From Bacillota bacterium (GTDB lineage: Bacteria > Bacillota > UBA4882 > UBA8346), in NCBI GenBank assembly GCA_023402395.1, contig JAEYGI010000040.1:496001-560000 (forward strand): DNA of 64,000 bases, in the 5' to 3' direction. The notes below the pieces were generated by a model. The model was not told the DNA's origin and searched no databases. It was given only the letters and a program-made list of their open reading frames with translations. This document shows, in pieces, positions 25,786-33,451 of the stretch. Every line of letters begins with the position of its first letter. Position 1 is the stretch's first letter. Position numbers and translations under genes: made by a program.

Positions 25786-26567
25786 ACCTGGTGGTGGAGC
25801 GTTTTGACGGGCTGAGACGAGCCGGGCGGAAAGCCCTGATTACCTACATGATGGGCGGTGACCCCGGGCTGAAGGAATCGGCCAAGTTATTGGATATGTT
25901 GAGCGAAGCGGGCGCGGATTTCATCGAAGTTGGCGCGCCGTTCTCCGATCCGCTGGCGGATGGCCCGGTGATTCAGAGCGCCGGGCAACGGGCGTTAAGG
26001 AACGGCTGCACGCTGGAGAAACTCCTGGCCGCGCTGAAACCGGCGGTTCGGAACGTCGATGCTCCAGTGATTCTGATGATATACTATAATATGATCTTTC
26101 AACGTGGCGCGGCGCGGTTTGTTGATGAATGCCTGGAGAGCGGGGTGGCGGGTTTGATCGTGCCCGACCTGTTGCCGGAGGATGCCGGGGAATTGTGGCG
26201 GCTGGCCGATGGATCCGGTATCGGATTGAATTTTCTGGTGGCCCCCACCAGTTCGGAAGCGCGGATTGACGGGGCAGCCGAGGCTTCCACCGGCTTTTTG
26301 TACGCGGTTTCGCTGAAAGGTGTTACCGGAGTCCGATCACAACTACCGGCGGACCTGCCGGAGTTCATCCGGAAGGTCCGGAGCCGGACCCATAAACCGG
26401 TGGCGGTCGGGTTTGGAATCGGTTCCCCCGAACAGGCGCGGCGGGTGGCGGAGATCGCCGACGGAGCCATCGTCGGCAGCGCCGTTGTTCAGGCGGCCTT
26501 CGACGATCCCGGGTTTGAGAAGGTGACGCAACTGGTTCGCGGATTCAAAGCCGCCATCACGGCCTAG
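25782..26567 (+). CDS. trpA: Tryptophan synthase alpha chain
   Basis: A 261-residue TIM barrel that cleaves indole-glycerol phosphate and channels indole to TrpB. The catalytic Glu and Asp are in [16 protein letters not shown]; the active-site loop SLKGVTGVR and the phosphate site [10 protein letters not shown] are present. It ends the trp operon and is followed by a strong terminator. Confidence 0.96.
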   Translation: MNLVVERFDGLRRAGRKALITYMMGGDPGLKESAKLLDMLSEAGADFIEVGAPFSDPLADGPVIQSAGQRALRNGCTLEKLLAALKPAVRNVDAPVILMIYYNMIFQRGAARFVDECLESGVAGLIVPDLLPEDAGELWRLADGSGIGLNFLVAPTSSEARIDGAAEASTGFLYAVSLKGVTGVRSQLPADLPEFIRKVRSRTHKPVAVGFGIGSPEQARRVAEIADGAIVGSAVVQAAFDDPGFEKVTQLVRGFKAAITA

Positions 26568-26592
26568 CCAAAAGCGCCGGAATAAAACGCCG

Positions 26593-26622
26593 ACAGATTC
26601 CCTACTGGGAATCTGTTTTTTT
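26593..26622 (+). terminator. Terminator of the trp operon
   Basis: ACAGATTCCC (26593-26602) pairs perfectly with GGGAATCTGT (26607-26616) over a four-base loop, followed by seven T. Confidence 0.9.
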
Positions 26623-26720
26623 ATGAAACCGATAATTATCTGGATATTTGAAGGAAAAAACGGAAAAACATAGAAAATAAAATTACTGGAAGCGCTGTGC
26701 TAATCCCGGCCGAAGGATAG

Positions 26721-26796
26721 AAAAGCAGGTGATAAAGTCGTTTCTCTTTCTCTATAAGGCTACAGTCGATCATTGGACTTTCTCACACCTGCTTTT
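26721..26796 (+). repeat. Palindromic dispersed element, copy 1
   Basis: Outer arms AAAAGCAGGTG (26721-26731) and CACCTGCTTTT (26786-26796) are perfect inverses. Inside them lie ATAAAGTC and GACTTT, so the element folds on itself. The core AAGGCTACAGTCGATCATTG (26755-26774) recurs inverted at 58831-58848 together with the GTGATAAAGTCGTTTCTC end. No ORF is inside. It sits between the trp terminator and a histidine kinase gene. Confidence 0.8.
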
Positions 26797-26831
26797 AGAG
26801 TTTGAAATTATCCGGATGATGGAGAATCAAA

Positions 26832-28565
26832 ATGGGATTTGAACCTTTTTCCCAGCTCCTGATGTTATTCGTCATGCTCGGCATCGCCCTGGGCCTTGTT
26901 CTTCTTTCTTTATTAAAAGGAAAACGAAATCCGGACCTGCTGAGTTTCATCGGTGTGCTGACGTTGCTGTCGTTGTGGCTTGCGGCGCAAATTTTGCGGG
27001 TTTTTTTGGTCCGCCAGCCGACGGAAGGGCTATTGGTCGGTTTTGAATTTCTCGGAGCTTGCTTTTTGGGTTTGGGATGGCTTTTGTTTTGCCTGTTCTA
27101 TACGGAGAGCGCCATTTTTACGGGGAGGAATAAGTACTTTCTGTCGTTGTTGTTGGCGATCCCCGTCTTCTGCTATTTCTCGGCATTGGGCAATCCCCGA
27201 CACCATCTTGTCTTTGGACCGGGCGTCCGCGGGGTCAACCGACATTCGATCTTGTTCTGGGTTTATGCCGTTATTTCGTATGGCTATTGCCTCGGCGGGA
27301 CTGCTTTGTTATTTGCCCATTCCGCTCACAGGTTCGGGCGGATCAAAAAACAATCGTTCCTTCTGGCTGTGGCGGCGGCGGTTCCCGTGATATTGAATCT
27401 TTGCTGGAGCAACGGCGCGTCCTATCCCGGTTTTGACATTCCTTTGACCGGAGTCCTCCTTAGTTTGATCTTTCTGATCATCGTTGTTGTCAAGTATCGT
27501 TTCTTAGACATCGTACCTATCGACTACCACGAGATCATGGACACCATGAAAGAAGCGGTGGCCGTGATCGACGATTCCGGACGGATTATCAAAACCAATC
27601 AAGCCTTCATCGGCTTCTTTCCTGAATTCGATCCCCGCCGGACCGACCTTAATGCGTTTATCGAGAAGCTATGCTCCCGATTGGAAGCGGGTGACGGCAC
27701 CGCGGCCTTTATCACGGCTATCCGAAACGAAAAACGCCTTTCATACCTGGGTGAGCTGTGCATCGACAAACCAGACCGGAAATGGGTTCGGGTAGATATG
27801 CAACCGCTTTATAACGGTCCTAATTCGGCCGGCCGGTTGCTGGTTTTTTCGGATGTGACCGAATACCGGCAGTTGTTGAAACGGTTGAACGGACAGAATC
27901 TGGAGTTGTCCGTCAAGAATCAGCAATTGAAAGACTATGCCGCAGCCGTTGAGGAACTGGCCGTTTCCAAGGAACGGAACCGCCTGGCCAGAGACGTGCA
28001 TGACACCATGGGGCAGACCATGACCTTGCTGGTTACCTTGCTTCAGATCTGCAGCGCCAACTGTGGAAAAGAACCGGCGCAGACCGCCGCCAAGCTCAAT
28101 CAGGCGGTAAAGATCGCCCAGGACGGCCTGACCGAAATCCGGCGAGCCATTGCCGGAATGGCCCCGGAGAAACTGGGTACGGAAAGCTTGTTCGTTGCGC
28201 TGCAGGAGTTGGCCGAATCCTATATCAGTTCCGGGTTGAGTATGAATTTTTTCACGGAGAATCTGGAGGGCTTTCGGGACGAACGCTACTCGGACGCCAT
28301 TTACCGGATTTGTCAGGAGTCCTTGACCAATTCGCTACGACACGGGAAAGCGCGCAACGCCACCATTATTTTGCGGATTGAGAATGAACGGTTGCGGATG
28401 CTGATTATGGATGACGGCACCGGGTGTAAAGAGATTTGTAAAGGCTTCGGCCTTTCCGGTATGGAGAAACGCGTTCAAGCGCTGGGAGGGAAAATCATTT
28501 TCAATTCCAGCAACAAGCACGGGTTTCATACTCAAGTGGAACTGCCGCTGGCCCAAGGAGCCTGA
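26832..28565 (+). CDS. Orphan sensor histidine kinase (7TM N-terminus, PAS, NarX-type core)
   Basis: A 577-residue kinase. Seven hydrophobic segments (about residues 8-230) form a 7TM sensor of the kind found ahead of some kinases. A PAS-like domain follows (about 240-345, starting MDTMKEAVAVIDDSGRIIKTN). The HisKA_3 dimerisation domain carries the phospho-accepting H390 in ERNRLARDVHDTMGQ, and the ATPase domain has YRICQESLTNSLRHGKA and DDGTGCKE...GFGLSGMEKRV. Such kinases normally pair with NarL/LuxR-type response regulators, but none lies on either side. The input signal is unknown. ATG 26832 has GGATGATGGAG upstream. Confidence 0.88.
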   Translation: MGFEPFSQLLMLFVMLGIALGLVLLSLLKGKRNPDLLSFIGVLTLLSLWLAAQILRVFLVRQPTEGLLVGFEFLGACFLGLGWLLFCLFYTESAIFTGRNKYFLSLLLAIPVFCYFSALGNPRHHLVFGPGVRGVNRHSILFWVYAVISYGYCLGGTALLFAHSAHRFGRIKKQSFLLAVAAAVPVILNLCWSNGASYPGFDIPLTGVLLSLIFLIIVVVKYRFLDIVPIDYHEIMDTMKEAVAVIDDSGRIIKTNQAFIGFFPEFDPRRTDLNAFIEKLCSRLEAGDGTAAFITAIRNEKRLSYLGELCIDKPDRKWVRVDMQPLYNGPNSAGRLLVFSDVTEYRQLLKRLNGQNLELSVKNQQLKDYAAAVEELAVSKERNRLARDVHDTMGQTMTLLVTLLQICSANCGKEPAQTAAKLNQAVKIAQDGLTEIRRAIAGMAPEKLGTESLFVALQELAESYISSGLSMNFFTENLEGFRDERYSDAIYRICQESLTNSLRHGKARNATIILRIENERLRMLIMDDGTGCKEICKGFGLSGMEKRVQALGGKIIFNSSNKHGFHTQVELPLAQGA

Positions 28566-28701
28566 ATTGCGGTGTGAGATTTGTTAACCTTTTATTAACC
28601 GAAAAACTCGATTTACCAGGAAGTTTAGCTCAAGAAAGTTGAGCTTAACGTCGATATAAAAAATATAATCCGAATTATAAACTGCCTACATTTTTATTGT
28701 C

Positions 28702-28728
28702 CCTCCCGAAGCGGGGAGGTTTTTTTTT
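28702..28728 (+). terminator. Terminator after the histidine kinase
   Basis: CCTCCC (28702-28707) pairs with GGGAGG (28714-28719), followed by nine T. Confidence 0.85.
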
Positions 28729-28801
28729 GGACCTGCTTCCCAATCTCCCGTTTCTTCTGATTTTTACATTCGTTTCGTTCACAAACCTCTTTATCCAAAT
28801 G

Positions 28802-29053
28802 CCAATATTCCAAAGTTATCTGTCAATTTCCAATTGGTGGATGGCAATTGTCGAAAGATAGTTGCCAATGCCGTTTTGTGATCTATCCCGCGTCGATTGT
28901 CAGTTGGATTTGGCGGAGAGGTAGTTGCCCATTTCCAATTGGTGGATCGCATTCAATAATTGCAAGCTGCCAATGTGGAAAATCAAGGTTGCAATGTGGA
29001 CGGGTCGGTTGACGATGGAAGAGTGGCATTTTGCAACGGAATATTGCCGAAGG
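28802..29053. repeat. Second 21-bp-period array (12 units), collinear with the one at 55.6 kb
   Basis: Cut every 21 bases from 28802, most units begin with CAAT or a close variant after one base (CCAAT, TCAAT, GCAAT) and end in TTG, CTG or ATG. Examples are CCAATGTGG (28970) and GCAATGTGG (28991), exactly one period apart. Register can be followed at both ends but fades after 29053. Ten consecutive units, from TCAATTTCC (28823) to GCAATGTGGA (28991), match in order the minus strand at 55565-55753. Frames of about 60 codons exist in both arrays but start inside the repeat without a ribosome site, so I treat the sequence as non-coding. Confidence 0.78.
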
Positions 29054-29238
29054 GAAATTAGAAAACGCGGAGCCGCAGTGGAGATGCGCAGTTCATCCGG
29101 TACCGGGAACTGATTTGATTGGGACCGGCGGTGCGCCAAATCCCGGTCATAATCCTCCCAATCCTTGGCATACTATGAAAAGACAGGTTGTACCAAAATC
29201 ATCACCAACGAAGGTGCATGAAGAAGGGGGCGAATGGA

Positions 29239-29805
29239 ATGGACGAAGAGTTGGAGGTCAAGACCGGATTCGATCGGGATCGTTATTGGAACGGAGTTTT
29301 TACCGGAGTGTTCATCGGGTGTTTTTTTATCTCGGCCCTGTTATTGCTGGCTGTCCGATTTCAAGGGTTAAAGGTGTCCATTGACCCCGACCGGCTGGCG
29401 CGGATGGTTCAGGACCGGGTGCAGACCGAGGCCAGGAAGAGTCTGCCGCAGGTGCTGGAAGGGATCAAAAAGGAGTTGCCGGGCCAGATCAGCGGCAACT
29501 TGACGGAATTGGACGGGTTGCAGATCACCATCGGCAAAACTCCGGTGGCGCTGCCGGAGGAAGCGGTGGCGGCCATCAAGGGCGAGTTCAACCGGATCAT
29601 TGAAGAAGGGGTGATAAACACCCTGAACGGGTATGATACCAAAATTTATGAAGAGAAGCTCGGGCAAAACACTTATGAACTGATCCAGACCATCCTGCGC
29701 GAGGAGGTGATCGGAAAAACCTATGTTGTCAAAGCTTCGGAATGGTTGACGGTTCCGGTGAAAATCGTCGGGAGCTCAAAGCTGCCGGCGCGGGTCGATA
29801 TCTGA
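29239..29805 (+). CDS. Single-pass membrane protein of unknown function
   Basis: A 188-residue protein. After a short acidic and basic N-terminus, one membrane helix (about residues 16-40, GVFTGVFIGCFFISALLLLA) is followed by an extracellular-type soluble part of about 145 residues without cysteines: SIDPDRLARMVQDRVQTEARKSL and so on, then a mixed alpha/beta stretch ending WLTVPVKIVGSSKLPARVDI. ATG 29239 is chosen because GGGGG lies eight bases upstream and the frame before it runs into the repeat region; ATG 29218 is possible. I recognise no family. It precedes a TPR gene in the same orientation, with a terminator between them. Confidence 0.6.
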   Translation: MDEELEVKTGFDRDRYWNGVFTGVFIGCFFISALLLLAVRFQGLKVSIDPDRLARMVQDRVQTEARKSLPQVLEGIKKELPGQISGNLTELDGLQITIGKTPVALPEEAVAAIKGEFNRIIEEGVINTLNGYDTKIYEEKLGQNTYELIQTILREEVIGKTYVVKASEWLTVPVKIVGSSKLPARVDI

Positions 29806-29950
29806 CAGGCTAGGCGCTGCCCGGCGCAGGCCCGGCTGGTGCGCCGAAGCCCGGCAATGCAAGGGGTGAAGCGGATTTCAACTGCTTTGCCCGAGTCGGG
29901 CGCGTACGATGGATTGTCCTGTTTCGCAATGATGAAAAAAGACCCTTCCC

Positions 29951-29979
29951 AAAGTTCGCCGAAGGCGAACTTCTTTCTT
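29951..29979 (+). terminator. Terminator-like hairpin
   Basis: AAGTTCGCC (29952-29960) pairs perfectly with GGCGAACTT (29964-29972) over GAA, followed by a T-rich run. A weak promoter candidate TTGACG-17-TACCGT follows at about 29989-30017, before the TPR gene. Confidence 0.65.
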
Positions 29980-30045
29980 CCCGCACTTGACGAACGTTTT
30001 TGATTGTGTTACCGTTTTCTCAAGATCACTGATACGGAGGAAATT

Positions 30046-31785
30046 TTGATTCAGGTCATTCCATTTCTGGCGGATCAAGAACCGGTTTTCCTGCCGCTGT
30101 TGGCCCGGGGGCTCTCGGACCTGGCCGCGATGCGGTTGAACGCGGTGGAGCTGGAGGCACAGGTCAATCCGGACCTGGCCGCCAAAAGTATTGAGGAAAA
30201 GGTGGTCGTCCCGGACTTTGTCTGGAACGGAGAAGATCTTTGGTTGACCGGCACGCTTAGCGGCAAGGACCGGCTTGGAGTCGCGCTGGCATTGTATGCG
30301 CCCGGCTTGGATCAAGTGGTCTACCGGAGTGAAAGCATAGTCTCCGGCGAAGAACGGCTGATGACTGAATGGGAACGGCAACTAAAAGAGGTTATCTTCT
30401 ATCTTAAGCCGGATGCCGATTATGAATCCAATCTTCGAATGCATACCCGGTCGCTGGAAGCCTTCATCTCGCTCCGCAAAGGGCTGGAAACCCTGTCGCA
30501 GGCCAAGGACAATCCAAGCCGGGAAGACGGGCTTGAATATCTTTACAACGCAGTCGCCTATGATCCGGATTTTGTGGAAGCGGCTGATATTTTGATTCTG
30601 TTTCTGATCCAGAACGACCTGGATAAGAACTTCGAACGCTCGGCCGATCTTTTGGAGCGGCTGCGCCAGATCGCCGATCATCATCCCCGCATTCCTTTGG
30701 TATTGGCTGAAGTTTATTACCAATGGGGCAAGTTTGACAAAACCGGACAGGTCCTGGAAGATTTAACCGAAAAATTTTCCCGCTTCAGCGACGGCTGGAT
30801 CCGGCGCGCACTGTTTTATCATGCTCAGGATCAGTTGGATGAGGCGCTGTTGTCAGTTCAAAATCTGTTGGCCTATGAACCGGAGAATTCTACCGCCCTG
30901 GATTTGATGGGTGCCATCCTGGCTGGCAAAGGAGACCCGGGCGCGGCCGAGGAAGCCTGGCTGCGGGCGATTGTGGTCGATCCGTCCCGCGTCAATATTC
31001 TGACCAATCTGGCGTTGCTCGCCGAGGAACGGGATGACTTCGATAAGGCGGAGACCTATTACAAGCAAGCTTTGCAAACCGATACCGATTGGTACGGAGT
31101 TTATCATTATTATGGTTCGTATTGCCTGCGGCGGCAGCGGTTTGAAGAAGCGGCCGCGCTGCTTGAGAAAGCCATCAAGCATCAACCGACCCATTTTCCA
31201 AGCTATCAAAATCTATCCACCGCCTTGCTTCATTTGGAACGGTACAGCGAGGCGCAAGAGTCACTGTTGAGCCTGCTCCGTCTCGCCCCGGACAATTCGG
31301 TACGCCGGCAGACGTTGCAACTGTTGAACCGCTTGAATGACGGTGCCATCAAAATCGAGGTCCGGCTCAGAAAGTTGGAGGAAGCTTGGGATGCCGGCAA
31401 TCGCTGGCAAACACTTTGGAAGCTTGTCGCCATCATTTTCAAGGCCAGACAGCGCTGGTATTATTGGTATTTATGGGGCCAAATCGCCGACAAACAGAAC
31501 CTGTCTGGACTGGGATCGGCTTTTTACCGGATTGGGTTGCGGTTTCAGCCCGGGTTTCCTTTGTTTAAAAGGTTGGGCCTTTATTATTGGGGGAAAGGGT
31601 TGTTCGGCAAGGCCCTTCCCATATTGCGGCAGGCTTTTCAACTGAATCGCAGCGATCAAGAGATCGGCCGCGCTTATCTCCAGACCCTGATCAATCTGGG
31701 GGAAGTGGAAGAATTGCAAGCCAATATCAAAAATCTAACCTCCGTGGCCAATATCAACTTGAATCCGCCCCAAATATCCATGTGA
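30046..31785 (+). CDS. TPR-repeat protein
   Basis: A 579-residue soluble protein. The N-terminal 125 residues form a beta-rich domain resembling the first part of adenylate-cyclase/TolB-like TPR proteins (VVPDFVWNGEDLWLTGTLSG). From about residue 150 onward there are at least eight tetratricopeptide repeats, for example ALDLMGAILAGKGDPGAAEEAW, NLALLAEERDDFDKAETYYKQAL and NLSTALLHLERYSEAQESL. TTG 30046 with GGAGG five bases upstream is preferred over TTG 30004. There is no signal peptide. TPR arrays hold protein complexes together; the partner is unknown. The next gene, a tiny membrane protein, begins 12 bases after its stop. Confidence 0.75.
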   Translation: MIQVIPFLADQEPVFLPLLARGLSDLAAMRLNAVELEAQVNPDLAAKSIEEKVVVPDFVWNGEDLWLTGTLSGKDRLGVALALYAPGLDQVVYRSESIVSGEERLMTEWERQLKEVIFYLKPDADYESNLRMHTRSLEAFISLRKGLETLSQAKDNPSREDGLEYLYNAVAYDPDFVEAADILILFLIQNDLDKNFERSADLLERLRQIADHHPRIPLVLAEVYYQWGKFDKTGQVLEDLTEKFSRFSDGWIRRALFYHAQDQLDEALLSVQNLLAYEPENSTALDLMGAILAGKGDPGAAEEAWLRAIVVDPSRVNILTNLALLAEERDDFDKAETYYKQALQTDTDWYGVYHYYGSYCLRRQRFEEAAALLEKAIKHQPTHFPSYQNLSTALLHLERYSEAQESLLSLLRLAPDNSVRRQTLQLLNRLNDGAIKIEVRLRKLEEAWDAGNRWQTLWKLVAIIFKARQRWYYWYLWGQIADKQNLSGLGSAFYRIGLRFQPGFPLFKRLGLYYWGKGLFGKALPILRQAFQLNRSDQEIGRAYLQTLINLGEVEELQANIKNLTSVANINLNPPQISM

Positions 31786-31797
31786 GGAGGGATGATG

Positions 31798-31944
31798 ATG
31801 AGCTGGCTCTGGGCCGTCGCGTTAGTCCTGCTGGCCCTGGTTTTTTTGAAAATTGTCCTGAAAACCTTGAAAATTGCGTTTGTTTTGGCTATAGTAGCAT
31901 TGGCGGCATTAGCGCTCTGGTATTTGAAGATCGTGCCGTTCTGA
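31798..31944 (+). CDS. 48-residue two-helix membrane protein
   Basis: ATG 31798 has GAGGAGG seven bases upstream (31784-31790); in-frame ATGs at 31792 and 31795 are closer than is comfortable. The product is nearly all hydrophobic: MSWLWAVALVLLALVFL, a short basic turn (KIVLKTLK), then IAFVLAIVALAALALWYL and a KIVPF end. It immediately follows the TPR gene and is likely co-translated, so it may anchor that protein at the membrane; this is inference. It does not resemble a known toxin or leader family that I can name. Confidence 0.6.
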   Translation: MSWLWAVALVLLALVFLKIVLKTLKIAFVLAIVALAALALWYLKIVPF

Positions 31945-32004
31945 CCGGTTGCCAACCGGATTTTCAATGGACAGGTTGCCCGTTGCGCATGGGAGGATTG
32001 ACCG

Positions 32005-32814
32005 ATGAGCCGGTCCCGTAAAGAAGGCGAAGGGGAAACCGTACAAGCGGTTACCCGGGCTTTATCCTTGCTGGAGTTACTATCCGGCGAGACGGACCCC
32101 ATTACCATTACTGAGCTTTCCAAAAAGGCCCGTTTGAAACTGACCACCACTCACCGTCTCTTATCTACTTTATTGAGCCGGGGTTTTGTCTCCCAGGATT
32201 CGGTTTCTTTCAAGTACCAGTTAGGCTTGAAATCGTTTGAAATTGGGGTCGCTGCCATGGCTTCCATGGATCTGACCACGACCGCCAAACCGTTTCTGAA
32301 AACATTGGCGGCGGAGACGACCGAGACCACTAACCTGGCGATTTTGGACGGTTCGGAAGTGGTTTATATCGACCAATTGGAATCCACCAATATGGTGATC
32401 GTGAAAATGTTTGCCCGGATCGGCAGCCGGGGTCCGGCCTATTGCACCGGAACCGGCAAAGTGCTTCTGGCCGGCTTGCCCGAGGATGAACTCCGGCGAC
32501 GGCTGGCCGGGGTTAATTTCATCAAATTCACCGAGCGGACCATTACCGATATTACCGAATTGATCACGATACTCAAACAGATCCGGACGGACGGGTATGC
32601 GCTGGACTTTTCAGAGCGGGACGAGGGCGTGACCTGCGTGGCGGCTCCGATCAAAAACCACGAGAATCGGGTTCAGGCCGCCATCAGTGTTTCCGGACCG
32701 ATTCACCGGATGACCGAAGAGCGGATCTTTGGCGAAATCCTGCCGTCCGTGCTCAAGGCTGCTCATTGCATCTCTGAAAGTCTCGGCTACCGAGGCGTCT
32801 CGGTGAGCGTTTAG
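32005..32814 (+). CDS. IclR-family transcriptional regulator
   Basis: A 269-residue protein with the two IclR parts: an N-terminal winged HTH (residues about 14-75, AVTRALSLLELLSGE...ITELSKKARLKLTTTHRLLSTLLSRGFV) and the effector-binding domain (about 90-260) with TGTGKVLLAGLPEDEL, GYALDFSERDEGVTCVAAPI and AAISVSGPIHRM. Members control catabolism of aromatic or small organic acids and glyoxylate. The target here is unclear because both neighbours are unrelated housekeeping or unknown genes. GGGAGG precedes the ATG. Confidence 0.9.
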   Translation: MSRSRKEGEGETVQAVTRALSLLELLSGETDPITITELSKKARLKLTTTHRLLSTLLSRGFVSQDSVSFKYQLGLKSFEIGVAAMASMDLTTTAKPFLKTLAAETTETTNLAILDGSEVVYIDQLESTNMVIVKMFARIGSRGPAYCTGTGKVLLAGLPEDELRRRLAGVNFIKFTERTITDITELITILKQIRTDGYALDFSERDEGVTCVAAPIKNHENRVQAAISVSGPIHRMTEERIFGEILPSVLKAAHCISESLGYRGVSVSV

Positions 32815-32844
32815 CCCGTTAATGACTTAATTTGGAGAAATTAC

Positions 32845-32918
32845 TTGTCAAGTCATCATAAATGTGGTAAGCTTAATAAGAAAGTTTTTTGAAAGAGTGG
32901 GGGAAATCCCACTCTTTC
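32845..32918 (+). promoter_or_regulatory. Promoter and leader hairpin of the rimP operon
   Basis: TTGTCA (32845-32850), 17 bases and TAAGCT (32868-32873) form a plausible promoter. The leader then has a perfect 11-bp stem, GAAAGAGTGGG (32891-32901) and CCCACTCTTTC (32908-32918), without a following T-run. A long-form rimP start at GTG 32864 would run through this hairpin, which supports the later TTG start. Confidence 0.55.
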
Positions 32919-32947
32919 GGTTTGTTGGCGAAAGGAAGGTTCGATCG

Positions 32948-33451
32948 TTGCCCAAGGAACGAATCCAAACCGTGGTTGAGGCGTTAAGCGCGCCGCTGGC
33001 CACAGAATTAGGCTATGAACTGGTTGAAGTGGAATACCGGAAGGAAGGCCAGGATTGGGTGCTGCGCTGCACCATCGACAATGAGAACGGCATTGGAACC
33101 GAGGATTGCCGCCGTTTCAGCGAGGCCCTCGAAGTCCTGCTGGACCGGGAGGACCCGATCCCCGGCAGCTATCTTCTGGAAGTCTCCTCGCCCGGACTGG
33201 ACCGGCCGCTAAAAAAAGAACGGGATTATCTTCGTTTTATCGGGAGCCGGGTCGAGATCCGACTGGCTAAACCCTTGAATAATCAAAAACAGTTTCGCGG
33301 TGAATTGCTTGGGATGACGGAAGGCGACCTCAAACTGGTCCGGCTGCGGGACGACCAGGGAAGAATTATTGAAATCCCATTCCCGGATGTAACCAAGGCC
33401 CATCTTCAGATGGAGTTTTTCGCAGAAAAAGGGGGTAGAAAAAGCAAATGA
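32948..33451 (+). CDS. rimP: Ribosome maturation factor RimP
   Basis: A 167-residue 30S maturation factor. The two-domain pattern is clear: ELGYELVEVEYRKEGQDWVLRCTIDNENGIGTEDCRRFSEALEVLLD, then SYLLEVSSPGLDRPLKKERDYLRFIGSRVEI. TTG 32948 with AGGAAGG eight bases upstream is preferred over GTG 32864, which would add 28 residues encoded by a leader hairpin. It overlaps nusA by four bases and is the first gene of the operon. Confidence 0.92.
   Translation: MPKERIQTVVEALSAPLATELGYELVEVEYRKEGQDWVLRCTIDNENGIGTEDCRRFSEALEVLLDREDPIPGSYLLEVSSPGLDRPLKKERDYLRFIGSRVEIRLAKPLNNQKQFRGELLGMTEGDLKLVRLRDDQGRIIEIPFPDVTKAHLQMEFFAEKGGRKSK

Noticed and set aside
28925..29113. ORF with similarity to a minus-strand ORF at 55439-55672
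   Set aside because: The similarity is that of the underlying 21-bp arrays. Neither frame has a ribosome site, and both start inside the repeat.
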